64,000 bases of DNA from Hyaloscypha bicolor E (taxonomy: Eukaryota; Ascomycota; Leotiomycetes; Helotiales; Hyaloscyphaceae): contig NW_020194558.1 of NCBI RefSeq assembly GCF_002865645.1, positions 62,001-126,000 on the forward strand, given 5' to 3'. The notes beneath the pieces were generated by a model that saw only the letters and a program-made list of their open reading frames with translations, did not search any database and was not told where the DNA came from. Each line of letters opens with the position of its first letter. Within the stretch, counting starts at the first letter, position 1. Of this stretch, positions 1-12,200 are shown in pieces. The position numbers and the translations under genes are program-made.

Positions 1-3000
1 TATTAACTTATAACCCGGTATTCTAGAACTTTTATAAAACTATTCTAATATACTATTAATATTTCTTCTTATTCTTAAAAAAGATAAATATATTATTAAT
101 ATAGGCCAAATAAAAGTTATCTAAATAATCTATTAGAATAGTATTAATATATTACTAGAAAGTTATTAGACTATTATAAAATTCAAATAATAGAATTACT
201 AGTTTAAAGAATTTATATCTCGTCTTAAAAGCTATTTATATTATAAAAGCTAGTTTTATATAAATTCGATTAAAAATATATTAAATATCTAATTTAGTAA
301 ATACTAATAATTTGGCTAATTAGTTAAATATCTTAGTAATAAATAATAGAAAATAATAGTTTTTTTATTATAGTATTTAGTTATTAATAATTAATATAAA
401 ATTATAAGCTACTATTTTTCTTTTTAATAAATAAGATTAGTAATAAAAAGAAGAATTCGGATAGTTTAATAAAACTCTTTTTTAGATTCTTAATAAAATA
501 CTTTTTTATTTTTTCGAATTTACTAAAACTTATTTTATAGAAATAGGCTATTTTTATTAAGGAATCTAATTTATTAAAACGGAGCTTATAATTAAAGAAT
601 TAAGACTAGAAAAGCTTATTTATTATTTTCTTAAAAAATGCCCTAGCTATATTATATAACTATATAAGAAAAAATATTTAAAGCTTTTAAAGTTCTTTAG
701 AATTAAAAAATAATATATTACTAAAAATATTAGATTTATTTATATTTAGGAAATATATTAAATTACTAGTTTAAATATAATATCTAATAGGCTATAATAT
801 TAGTTATCTAATTACTATAAATAATAATAAATATTTTTTTAGTTTATAATTCTATTTCTTAAATATATAATTAATCTTATTAATAGTAATTAATCTAATT
901 AAATTACTAGAGTTTTTAGTACTTAATTAGAAAGTAACTACTTTAATAAAATAGTAGAAATAGTCTAATAGCTTGCCTATTTCGAGAGTATTAAGATTTA
1001 GCTCTTTTTTTCTTATTTAATATTTAGCTTTTCTTATAAGAAAGTCTTATAAAAAAAATAAGAAATATATATTTTTATTTTTTGAGTCTGGTTTTACTAA
1101 TTCTTTTTAGAATCCTAGTTAGAGTATTTTCGGGGCAGTTATTTTTTTAATATTTCTTATTAAAATATTAGATTTTCTAAATAAGGTTTAGCTAATTTAC
1201 CTTATAGTTCTCTGGCTAATAAAGTTAATTCTATTAATAGTCTAATAAGATATTATACTTTATTAGCTATTTTCTTTCCAGAATTATATTATAAAAACTA
1301 AAATTAGTAATAAGCAAATATTATTAAGTTTAGAAGTACTAATTAATAACTAGATCTATAGTAGCTAGATATTAAATAGCTTTATTAGGTTATTTATTAA
1401 AATCTCGTAAAGAAATAAGGGTTTTAAATTTATATAAAAGTATTTATAATACTTTTATTAAGAAATAAATATATTTTTAGTTAATTAGAATATATATATT
1501 TATTCTAGTATTTACTAAATACTAGAAAATTATAGTTTTGCCTTTCTAGCTTATTTTATAATTAATAAAGAACTAGTTCTTACTAATTAGCTAAATAAGA
1601 TCTATAAGTTCTTAGTAAAGTTCTTATTCTAGAAGAACTACTTTTATATCTAGAGCTAGACTTTTCCTAACTTATTAATATTATATTTCTTATTAGATAA
1701 TAAATAAGAATTAGTATTCTTATTATTTACTCCTAAATTATTAGCTCTTTCTAAATAATTCTCTTTAATAAATATAATATTTTTATTAAAATTAGAACAG
1801 GTACTTTTTATATATTTAGACTTTCTATAGCTATAATAATAAAAACTTTCTAGCTAGTCTAATTTCTTTTTAAATTCTTAGTAAATTACCTCTTTTAGTT
1901 ATAAAAATACTAGTTACTAAGATTAATTTATTAAATATAGAATTATTATAGCTTCTTAGATTCCAATAAGCTTTCTAGTCTAAAATAGTATTTAATAATA
2001 AATGATTTCTACTAGTTATTTCTTCTAGAATTACTTATTCTTAATTAAAAGAAGCCTATTCTCTTATTCTATATATTATTTAGTAAGGCCTCTAGATATA
2101 TTAAACTTCTTATTATTTAAGCTTTTAAATAGCTCGAGATTTATTTTATTTATTAAATTATTATATTAATTATCCGGTAACTTTCCTAGTTTTATTATTA
2201 AATAAATAAACTTTATCTAGAATACCGGAAATAGCTTATTTCTTTATTTTAGATACTAGTATATTTTTTTTACTTTCTAGTATTCTATTTCTTTACTTTT
2301 ATTATAAGCTTATTAAAGAATCTTAAAAATCTATTTAATAGTCGAGATTTATCTAACTAATTCAGGTTCTAGTTAATTATAAATAAAATTACGAGTATTT
2401 CTAGTAACTAGTTATATTATATAAGTAATTTTTAATAGTTTATTATTAAATTCGGAGAAGTTCTATATTAGTTTATTTTTTATATCAAATATCTAATTAT
2501 TAATCTAGTAATTATTCTTATTTATAAATAGGGCAGGATTCTTAATTCTAATAAGCTATAGTTAATTATTATAGACTGAAAGCAGAAAGAAGCCTTAGTA
2601 TTAGCTCTTAAATAGTTCTTCTAATAGGAACCTATTATATTTCTAAATATTTATTTATTTAAATCTCTACTTTATTATTTCTTCTTATACTAGTTTTTCT
2701 CTTATATAAAGTTAACTAGTAATTATCTCTAGCTTATTAACTTTTTTAGTAAATTAGTTAATATATAAGTAAAATTTCTAGTAGTATTTTACTTATTTAT
2801 TAGCTATAAAGCAATATTTATTAATAAGGTTATTTTATATAAATAGTCTTTACTAGGCCTTATCTGTTTTTAAAATATTTATATTAATTTTGAGTTTTAA
2901 GTTAGCTAGATATTTCTTAATATCTTTTTTTTCTGAATAGAATTATAATAGCTTTCCTAATAATATAGGTTTATAATATTAAAGTCCGGCTTCTTTATTT

Positions 3001-3450
3001 TATTATATTAGAGTCTTTTATCTAATATACTTATAGTAATAATACTTGGCCCCGGACTATTTATAATAGCTTTAGAAAAAATATTAGCTATAGAAATAAA
3101 TACTAAATAAGTTCTTCTTATTTAATATTAGTAAACTATAACTAATTATTACTTTATCTAGTTTTAAATTAATAGACTAAAACCGAATATTATTTTTTCT
3201 TATTTTAAATTAATAGACTATTACTAATTCTTCTTATATTAGAAGAAAAGGCCGGTTCTTTTATTCTTATTAGTATTAAAGAAATATTATCTATTCTAGT
3301 TAAGAATTAGGCTCCGAAATTAACTAGGTTATAGAGGATATTATATTTCTAGTTAAGCTCTCTAGTTCTTTATAGTTTAAGGAAGTTATTAAATATTAAA
3401 AGTAGTATTTTGTTTTTACTTTCTAAAAATAAATACAGGTTCTTTACTAG
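1..3450. repeat. AT-rich, RIP-like block with unidentified repeat relics
   Basis: Very low GC with stop codons in all frames and TA dinucleotides dominating, as expected of RIP-mutated repeats in ascomycetes. I could not recognise a transposon protein here with confidence. A short phrase (ttttaaattaatagacta) occurs twice about 40 bases apart near 3163 and 3204. The block ends sharply near 3450, where normal composition resumes. It is probably the edge of a larger transposon cluster extending beyond the window. Confidence 0.75.
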
Positions 3451-4443
3451 TAGTATTGTGGTGGGGTTTTTTTCTCTCTTGTCCCGTGACTACCGTCACG
3501 TGTCCTGCTTCCCAGGCGTACTGGCGCTAGTTTAAGGGGTTGCATAAGACCTCTGTCCGTACGTACGATTAGCCATCCCAATACATCAACCTTCGGAGCC
3601 CCTTATTTTTGACCATTCGTATTATTTCATTACTGGTGCTGAGAGTCTTAAGATTATTACTTCTACTTATTTAGCTTCCTACCCTCTTTACCTCCACCCA
3701 CGCATCCAACGCCTATATATGGTCCGAAATCCATATAACAATCAAATCCCCATCACAGTATTATATTACTTCTATAGGCCAAATCAAGTAAGCTTAGTAT
3801 TATATAATAGCGGGATTAATATAATAGTCAAAGGTTTAAAGTTTAAAGAATCTCATATATTAGAAAATACTAAGCTATGGAATAAAGTAGGGAGGATGCC
3901 TCGACCTTTAGTATTATTCCGCCCAAGCAATTCCGGCTTAGCTTCGTTTTGTGCCTGTTTCCGATATCCTGTCCTTGGCAGATCATGCCCTTACGCCAGC
4001 CGTCACACCCGGTGCACACTGGTCCGTGCGTGTTTAAGCGAGGTTTTGCAGCGAATCATACATTCTAATTCTCCACCTAAGACTTCTGATTCGCTCCAAT
4101 TTTGCGGTACAATTGACCACGGAAGTACGCACCTGGCCGCAACTGCACAGATAAGAATGTGCCCGGCGTTAAAAACCGTCTAGATCCCTATGCTACTATT
4201 CCTTAAGGATCTTGGGGGCTCTAGAAGACTACTTACACGATCTAAATACAGAAGCACAGTGCTTTTATTATTCTTAGAACCTTGGCCATTTTATACCTTG
4301 GAAACGGGTATATTAGGCCTCTCCCGCTTCTTCTGCTCAATGCCCCTGTATCAATCCGCACGATTAGGAGCAAAAGCATTCCACTCTTGAAGGGGAAAAC
4401 TCGCTCCTGGCACTCGTTTTGCCTCATCCATATATCCCCAGCA
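3451..4443. other. intergenic transition into the first gene island
   Basis: Mixed composition: normal GC from about 3460, a lower-GC patch near 3720-3900, then normal again. It contains cgtgactaccgtcacg-type inverted CACGTGA motifs near 3485-3505. An open frame at 3719-4183 resembles no protein family I know and has no visible intron or domain, so I do not call it a gene. A TATA-like catatat lies about 15 bases upstream of the start codon of the next gene and could be part of its promoter. Confidence 0.5.
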
Positions 4444-6191
4444 ATGTTGTGTCTGAGGCAGCTACTCTTCATGGGGCTTCTCCCCCTCTCCCATGTCGGA
4501 GCATATGACTTGCGCAACGTACTCCCTTTATCAACTCCAGCACAAAAATCAGGCCCCGTCCCCACGGCTCCCGCCGCCATCCCTGCGAGAACAAACAGCA
4601 ACATCGGCGTCTGGACCTCAACAGCCCTTCAAGAAATAATCAAAGAAAGAGACGAGCACGCCGCGCGGGGGCATCTTGCTGAAATCGAGCAGAGAGACCA
4701 ATTCATCTTCGCCCTCTGTCCCAAATCGTGGAGAGGTGGCGTCCCCAAAGCATGCTCTGAATGTGGGAACGATACCGTCGTCCCCGGCCAGTGCGACCAG
4801 ATCATGTTCACTGGAAGCCAGGAGCGCTGCCAGTTTTCGGGCGGCTGCGGTGTGTATTGTCAGTGCGTCCCAGGCGCCGTGGATATTACCCCCGGCAAAC
4901 TCACGTCCATTACCACCGTCAGCGGCCAGGCTGGGACAGTAGTCTATGAGGCCCTCACGCTAGCCGAGTATAGCGGCTTGAAAGCAAGCACGACTGTTAC
5001 CATCACTGATCTCGTCGCAACGAGCACCGACAGTAGTGCCGATATGGAAACTTTTGTTGCTGTTGTCGTAGCTGGTGGTATCGCGTGGTGGGTCGCAGGT
5101 GAGTCTTGCTCATGTCTTCCCGTTTTTACCCTTGGCCCGAGTATCTTGTGCACGCACGGCAACTGACTGAAGTGTAATAGAACAGTTTGGCGCGGCAGCA
5201 GCGATCGCAGCTATACAACCACCCTCTGAGCTGCCAGATGGTGGAGAGGAAGACGACCAAGTGTGCCAGAAGGATCCAAAAGAGGACTGCGCTGATTGCG
5301 GAGGAGCCAACAGCGTAAAGCTGTGCTCGTCAGGGGCTGAGGTTGGCTGTCCATGCGATGAAAACCAGAAGTGCCCCGACGAGCCGCCTCGATGTACCGA
5401 TGCTTCTTGCGGAGGTGATGTGAGTCAATAAGCAATACCCAGCTTCGAGTATTGAATTTGCACTAATATCGTTTCGATAGAATGGACAGTCGCAGTGTTC
5501 CGCGAGGGGTGCCATCAATGGTTGCACGTGCTGCCCAAGCACAACGATCTCCTGCTCCGACAACAATTGCAACGGGGACGGTTTCTCCCAGTGCCAGGCG
5601 GAGACATACCATGGTTGCGGATGTCTGTGGCTAGGCAATGACGGCACGGACGTGGATATCGAAAACGACGATCCCGGTGCCATTACGCCGGACCAGCTGT
5701 CCTCGCTGGTGGCCGCGGTTTTCACCACAGCCTGGGGTGCTATGTCCAGCTCTGTACCGGGCCTTCTGCAAGATCCCACCGTCGTTAGCTGCCCATACGC
5801 AAGTTACACGCCCACCACGAGCCTCAACACGGGGACCGCATCGGTCACTTTCCTGCCCGCTACCAATTGCTACTGCAGATGTGGACCGACCATCACGCCG
5901 CAGTACTGGGGAACCAATTCAGACCATAGCACTACCAGCTGGTGCATGCAGGGCACTACCGCTCCCGGCGACTACACATTTGTCACTCTGGGGTGTGAGC
6001 CTAGTGCTGCTACTGTCCCGACAACGGCACTTCCAACAACGACGGCTCCTGCCCCAGTCAAAATGCCGCCTCCCAACACCACCTGTAACAAAAACTCGGA
6101 TTGTAGCCAGTACACATGCACGGGCGGATCGGCTGCAACATGCGTGGCTGGAGCAGCAGGCGATCCGTTCACTTTGCTGTGCCAATGTTGA
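4444..6191 (+). CDS. secreted cysteine-rich protein, three exons, function unknown
   Basis: I join exons 4444-5098, 5181-5419 and 5481-6191, giving 534 residues. Both introns (82 and 61 bases) start GTGAGT and end TAG, and the frame is kept. The ATG at 4444 is chosen because it opens a typical signal peptide (leucine-rich core, likely cleavage after residue 20); the in-frame ATG upstream lacks one. After a linker come a Cys-rich stretch (residues about 92-141), an Ala/Val-rich hydrophobic segment (about 203-232) that could be a membrane helix, an acidic linker, and a second Cys-rich region. That region contains the CTCC-P...C-x4-C-x7-C-x7-C-x-C pattern, followed by a Thr/Pro-rich linker and a final Cys-rich tail ending CQC. 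The same pattern occurs twice in the convergent neighbour 108 bases away. The gene is in a 4 kb island between RIP blocks. I do not recognise the family; a secreted, disulphide-rich effector or wall protein is an inference. Confidence 0.8.
5099..5180 (+). other. intron 1 of the cysteine-rich gene
   Basis: Donor GTGAGT follows a phase-1 exon end and acceptor TAATAG precedes AACAG. Joining gives a Glu codon across the junction and keeps the hydrophobic segment in frame. An alternative acceptor five bases downstream (AACAG) would break the frame. Confidence 0.85.
5420..5480 (+). other. intron 2 of the cysteine-rich gene
   Basis: GTGAGT...CGATAG, 61 bases, phase 0. It contains in-frame stops, so it must be removed for the frame to continue into the CTCC module. 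Confidence 0.85.
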
Positions 6192-6299
6192 GTCAAGAAG
6201 AGGTTCCGATTATGTAGATAAATACATTCACGATCATTCCTTTATCGCTGACTGATTCCGCTGCTTCATATCTCATAATGACCAGGCCCCTATGATCAT

Positions 6300-7373
6300 T
6301 TACGTGTGTTTGAAATGGTCGGGTATCACGAACACACTGCCATTCCGTGATAAGCTGAAGGCTTCTTGTCTCCTTGACAGCAAATCCATCCACGTAAAAT
6401 TTTGCGGGATAGCCGGCGCGATGCTCCCTTGGGTTGGAAGAGGTGTGGCCTCAATAAGCATGCTCGAACTAGCTGTGGAGGAGACTGCAGTGGTGGGTAA
6501 ACGCTGGCCGCCGAGAGGATGATAATCTGGGCCGTCAAGAAATGCGTCGGCGTCGTAGATGTAAACGTCAGGTTCGTCGCCGGCCGAGAAGGCAGGTTGC
6601 CAGGCAGTGAGTTGAGGTCCGCGGCCGGGCCAGTCGCAGAAACACCCGTATAAGGGGACAGAAGTGCAAGCCTGATTTGCACCTCCATAGCAGTCGGTGG
6701 AGCTGCAGGCGATATATTCAGGACAGCAGGGACAACCGTGCAGGGCTGTTTCGGTGCCATCTATGACAAGCTTGCCATCCGCCCGATTGCATCGTGGGGT
6801 CAATGACGTCTCGGTCTTCCAATCGTCTGATCCGCGGCATTGGGGATCAAGACACTTAACTGGAGGATCGCGTGGACAATTCCTGCCACTCGGTATTATC
6901 GCTCCAATGTCGTTGTTCAGTGGTTCGTCCACAGTAAGATCTGCCAAAACGTCTTCCACTTGCGCAGCAGCAGCGTCGAATGGCGTACTTGTGGGAGGGA
7001 CCGGCGCTCTTCGCCTGGATAATGCACAAACACAGTCGGCAAGGAGTTCCGACTGACATATCTCGTCGTGGGGGCTGCCGGCACAATTTGGGTCGTCGCA
7101 ATCAACCAGGCGCGGACAGCAGGGGCAGCCAAACACTTCGATCCCAAACATCACGCCGTCGTGTTGACGGCAGCGATACGGAGGTACTGCCCAGGAAATG
7201 CCTCGGCACGCAGGGTCGTCGCACGAGATGGGCGACGGCACTTGGGGCCATGCTATCTTCCCTGGGCACAATTCGGGGCCCCGCGAGAATTGACTGAGAT
7301 CTTGTGCATTTGTGGTGCTGGTTATAGTGGCTGCGCAGCCGCGGATAATGTATTGAACGAGTAAAACGAGCAT
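6300..7373 (-). CDS. secreted cysteine-rich protein with two 12-Cys modules, single exon
   Basis: Uninterrupted frame of 357 residues. I start at the ATG at 7373 (context CCACAATGC) because it begins a hydrophobic signal-like segment; the frame is open further upstream to 7454 but those residues do not look like a leader. Two tandem modules follow, residues 36-116 and 166-246, each with 12 cysteines. The last eight share the spacing C-x-C-C-x5-C-x4-C-x7/8-C-x7-C-x-C, and both contain a CPCC core. An Asp/Ala-rich linker separates them and a low-complexity C-terminus follows with N-glycosylation sequons (NFT, NGS) and no GPI-like tail. The same module, with x6 instead of x5, occurs in the convergent gene ending at 6191, so the two are likely relatives. 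The family is not known to me. The location between RIP blocks is typical of effector candidates, but nothing in the sequence gives a biochemical activity. Confidence 0.78.
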   Translation of the reverse strand: MLVLLVQYIIRGCAATITSTTNAQDLSQFSRGPELCPGKIAWPQVPSPISCDDPACRGISWAVPPYRCRQHDGVMFGIEVFGCPCCPRLVDCDDPNCAGSPHDEICQSELLADCVCALSRRRAPVPPTSTPFDAAAAQVEDVLADLTVDEPLNNDIGAIIPSGRNCPRDPPVKCLDPQCRGSDDWKTETSLTPRCNRADGKLVIDGTETALHGCPCCPEYIACSSTDCYGGANQACTSVPLYGCFCDWPGRGPQLTAWQPAFSAGDEPDVYIYDADAFLDGPDYHPLGGQRLPTTAVSSTASSSMLIEATPLPTQGSIAPAIPQNFTWMDLLSRRQEAFSLSRNGSVFVIPDHFKHT

Positions 7374-7560
7374 TGTGGACTTGGCGGGTAGGTGGATTTT
7401 GATGATAGTTTGACCCTTTGGATATATGAACGATATCTCTGGCGAATAGGGCAATTGAATTTTGGGAAGCTGGTGGCATGGAAATTTTTGAAGATAAGGA
7501 GGGAAAGCGCGAAGTAATGAAATTTTGGATCCTAGTAAGATTAAAGTAAGCTAACGGCAT
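7374..7560. promoter_or_regulatory. likely promoter of the minus-strand cysteine-rich gene, squeezed against the AT block
   Basis: Only about 190 bases of normal-composition sequence separate the start codon at 7373 from the next RIP-mutated block. A TATA-like tatatcc (minus strand, near 7415-7430) lies about 45-55 bases upstream of the ATG. Any further regulatory DNA would have to lie inside the AT-rich repeat. Confidence 0.4.
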
Positions 7561-8716
7561 GGAATTTATTATTAGTAATAAGATAAATATATTACAATAG
7601 TAAGTAAAAGCTTTTAATTAAATTAAGTAACTAAAATTAAATATTAAAACTAAAAAACTATAAAATAAATAAAATAAATAATAAGTAATAAGCTTAAATT
7701 AATATAAAATATATTTATAGTTCTAATAAAAATTTAAAAGTATATCTAAAACTATTATATTAAAAGTTATATAAATAATTAATATTTATTATATAAAATG
7801 AGTTTTAATTTTATAAATAATTAATAAGTTAATAATAAGCCTTATTTAATATTTGCTAATTATTAAATATTAATATTAATATAACTAGTTTCTTTAAAAG
7901 TTATATAATATAGTTATATATCTCGAAAATAATAAAATATAAATATATAATTTTATATTATATAAATAAGTTAATTAATAAACTAGTTCTAATTAAGCTT
8001 AATATATTTAAAGAAAATATATTAATATTATAATATTATAATTCTTATTTTTAAATATTAATTATTATATTAAATATTTTATATATATTATATATTATAA
8101 GTAAATTAATTATATTAAAGAATTATTTAATAACTTATAATAAAATTAATTTATTTTATATTAAATAAAGAAATTATTTAGTAATTTAAAAAAGAATATT
8201 CCAGTTTTTATTAATTAATAAATAATTAGCTATTTAATTATTTTTTAAAATTAATTTCTTTTAGCTTTAATAATTATTAGCTATAAATTAGTTTCTTTTA
8301 ATAATATTAAACTTGCCTTTTATATTAATAATTATATATATAATTAAATAATAAATCTTTTTTTCTAAAACTAGTAATAAATAATAATTATATTAATAGC
8401 TATATTATAATTATAAATCTTTTTTTAAATAATTATACCTGAAAATATTATTATTATTTTAGGTAAATACTTCTAAATTAAATATATTTTATTATTTTAA
8501 TTTAAATTAGTTTTTATATATTAACTAAGCTTGAATTTAGAAAGCAATTACTTAATTTTATTAATTAAATATTTTAGATTCTAGTATTTTTTAAATATAT
8601 TTAAAAAGTATAGCTTTTAGCTATTATTTAATATTAAAAATTATATAACTAATAATTTAATATTTAAGCTATTATATTATTATATTTTAAAAGTATTATT
8701 TTTATTTCTTTAGTTT
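7561..8716. repeat. AT-rich RIP-like relic, family not identified
   Basis: About 1.15 kb with extreme AT content, no open frame and no recognisable protein fossil. It lies between the cysteine-rich gene island and the microsatellite that hosts the next retroelement. Confidence 0.6.
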
Positions 8717-8997
8717 TATAATAAAATAATAAATAATAAAATAATAAATAATAAAATAATAAATAATAAAATAATAAATAATAAAATAATAAATAATAAA
8801 ATAATAAATAATAAAATAATAAATAAATAAAATAATAAATAATAAAATAATAAAATAATAAAATAATAAATAATAAAATAATAAAATAATAAAATAATAA
8901 ATAATAAAATAATAAATAATAAAATAATAAATAATAAAATAATAAATAATAAAATAATAAATAATAAAATAATAAATAATAAAATAATAAATAATAA
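8717..8997. repeat. AT-only microsatellite (units of AATAATAAAATAATA type)
   Basis: About 280 bases made almost entirely of alternating AAT and AAAT steps, many as the 15-base period ataataaaataataa with small insertions and deletions. The same kind of sequence resumes at 15872-15911, directly after the Gypsy element, so the element inserted inside this microsatellite. Confidence 0.9.
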
Positions 8998-8999
8998 GA

Positions 9000-9290
9000 T
9001 ATATAATAATAGAGTAATATATAAGTAATTAAGGTAAGTAAGCTATAAAGTAATACTTATAAGTATAACTAATTTCAAGAATTAATTCTAATAAAAGACT
9101 AATTAATACTTTTTTCTAAAGCTAAAAGTGTTTTCCTATATATTTCCTAGTATTTAGCTAAGCCTATAAAGTACTTTATTTAACTAGAAAATACGATTTT
9201 ATATAATTCCTATAATTCTAATTATAAGCTTTATCTAAAATAGGAAACTAGATCTATAATATTTAATACCTATTTATATATTATTATATA
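9000..9290 (-). repeat. LTR of the Gypsy-type element (3' LTR in element sense)
   Basis: Matches 15578-15871 along its whole length, with mostly C/T and G/A differences. Shared phrases include aatacttataagtataact and ggaaactagat. Confidence 0.8.
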
Positions 9291-12200
9291 TATCTATTTT
9301 ATTAATTTTCTTTCTAGGCCCTTATTTCTAAAAGGCCTAAGAAAACTATAAATAGCTTTATAAATAATTTCCTAAAACTTTCCCGGCTACTAGTTCTTTC
9401 TAAAAACTTCTTATAATTACCTTATTATTACATTAAGTAATGAAATTAAAGATATAGTTTACTAATTCTATTTAGTTAACTTGTAAATTACCTCTAGTAA
9501 TTTCCTCTTATAAAAGTAATACGGATATAATATATATTATTAGATATAAAGCTCTTCTAGTTTTCTAATTAGTTTATAAATTCTAATTTAGTCTCTATTT
9601 ATAAATAAATTATTATTTTATAGGTTCAAGAGCTTAGAAAAATTAATCTAATTTTCTGGTTTATTTATAAATTCCTTTTTTAGAATTTTCTGGATATTTC
9701 TAGTATAGAGCCGATTCCGAATTTATAATTACTATTTAAGGAAAGAATATTATAAAAAGGCTTCTTTTTTCCTACTAACTAATCTTTTTTTCCCTTAATT
9801 ATAATACTATATCTTGCTTCTTCTTATCTCTTATCTTTCTTTTTTAAGTCTTTTTTAAGCTTCTTTAAGCTTCTTTAAGCTTTATTTAAGCTTTATTTAA
9901 GTTTTTTTCTAATTTCCTCTTTTACTTCTTTATTTATTAAAATAAATACTTCTTTTAATACTTATTAGCCTATTATTACCTATTTAGCTAATATTTCTAT
10001 ATTCTTAATTTGCTTTTACTATTTTTAATATTTCAAGAATATTACTAAGTTTCCTGACTTTACTTATATTAAAAGTAATAATTACTTAATATATAATTAC
10101 TACTACTTTAAAAACAAGAAATATAATTCTATAAGTTATAAATTTCTTCTTTTATTTCTTATTCTAATATTATTTAAGGTTCCTCAAATATATATAATAT
10201 AATTAAACTATCTTTTTTAAGCTATTAATATATATAAGTGTCTTTTTTATTCTTTATCTAAAAGAAAAAAGGCTATTACTATTTTTTTTCTATACTAAAC
10301 TATATATATTTCTTATATTAAAACTATTATTTGAGGCTAATAAATTCCTCTAATAATCTAAAAAATAAGTTAAGTAATTTTTATTAGCTTAGTATAAGTA
10401 TAAAGTATTCTTAATAATATAATTAATATTCTTTAGTATTAAGTAAGCTTATTGCTTTCTTATTTCTTACTAATAACTAATAGCTTTATAAGCTAATTTA
10501 TTACCTATTTCTTAAAAAAATTCTAATAAGAATAATAATATAAATAATAGAAAGTAATTATAAAAATAAAGTATTTATAAGATATAGAAATTTGAATTTT
10601 TAGAATTCTTAATAATTTTTATATAGCTTTTTTAAGAATAAATATATGGTTTTTAATAGTTTCCTAATAAAAGTATTTATCTTTTATATTTTTATTTAGG
10701 TAATAGTATTATAATATTACTCTTTTTCAAGTATTTTTATAATTCTTGAATTATATTCTCTAGATTATTTAGTAGTTCTTATATATTATTTATTAGTAAA
10801 TAGCTCTTTTAATAAATAAAATACTTCTTTTCTTTTTTACTCTTTTTATAAGCTATAATAGATTTTATCTCGAATTCTTCTTTATTCTTAATTTTGACCG
10901 GTTCTGGTTTTATTATAGTACTAGCTTACAGGTATTATAATTCTAAGAAAGAAATATAGAAAATATTATAAATCTAATATTATAATAATAATTTCAAGTA
11001 ATATATTTATTTATATATTTTTATAACTTCTAGAACTTTAAAAGAGCTAAGATATTTATTTACTAGCTTTATATTAGGTTATAGTTATTAAATATTCTTT
11101 ATATAAAATATAATTTTATTATATATATTAAACTTCTTATTAATATATTTCTTATTATAATACTTTTTCTATATATTTATTACTTCTTATTATTATTTCT
11201 CTAGTACTTTTCGTTTTACTTAAATCCTTTATATTCTTTCTTATATTACTAGTACCTTTTTTTCTAGAATATTATTCTTAATATATAGTTTAATACTAGA
11301 ATAAAATTCATATAATATATAAAATAAAGAAATTTTTATTATTAAATATATAAAGTTATTATATATAAATTTTATAAAAATAAGCTTTATTACCTAGTTA
11401 TCTTACTAGTAGCTAGTATAATACTTTAAGTACTATTCTAGAGTTTAATTTAAATTCTTTATTTATTTATTAGTTTATAAGTAAAATATTATATTTAGCT
11501 ATTATTAAATCTTTAAATAAAAGTATAGACTTAACTAGAACTTACTTATAAAAACAAATTCTTTATTAAAGATTATACTTATAAGTATACTAAAGTTTTT
11601 AATAATATAATATATAAATAGCTCTACTAATTCAAGAGCCGAGATTTCCTTAATAATTAGAATATATTATATTATTTTTATATATTTATTAATAATAATA
11701 AGTATAGAATTATATATCTTATTATAAAATCTAGAAAAAAGCAGCCTTATAATAAAGTCTATAATAATTTCTTACTATAACTTAAAAAAAAAGAAATAAA
11801 CTAAATATATTATATAATAAATATTTCTTTATTTTAGTTTATTTATATATAAAATAAGTTTTAATATAGTTTTTTATATTTTTTTTTATACTTTACTAGA
11901 AATACTTTCTTTAGAAAATCTCTAATATCTTACTAGTATTAAAATACCTATTTATAGAATTATTATAATTAGCTTATAGTAATTCTTTTTTAAGAGCCGG
12001 CTTATTTAGTATATAGATAGTATTCTAATATTTTAATAACCCAGATATATTAAGTTCCTAAGTCTTAATAACTTTAGTAAAAGTTCTTTTTAAGAACTAT
12101 TTATATTATTAGTATTATATTAATAAATTAAGCCTTTAGTACTATAATAATAGTTTAAATAATATTTCTTTACTTTTCTTATATATTATTTTGGACCTAG

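Noticed and set aside
3719..4183. 154-codon open frame upstream of the cysteine-rich gene
   Set aside because: No domain, signal peptide or intron; it spans a composition change and resembles no known protein.
8717..8997. Possible CRISPR-like or origin-like array
   Set aside because: It is a simple AAT/AAAT microsatellite in a eukaryotic genome, without spacers.
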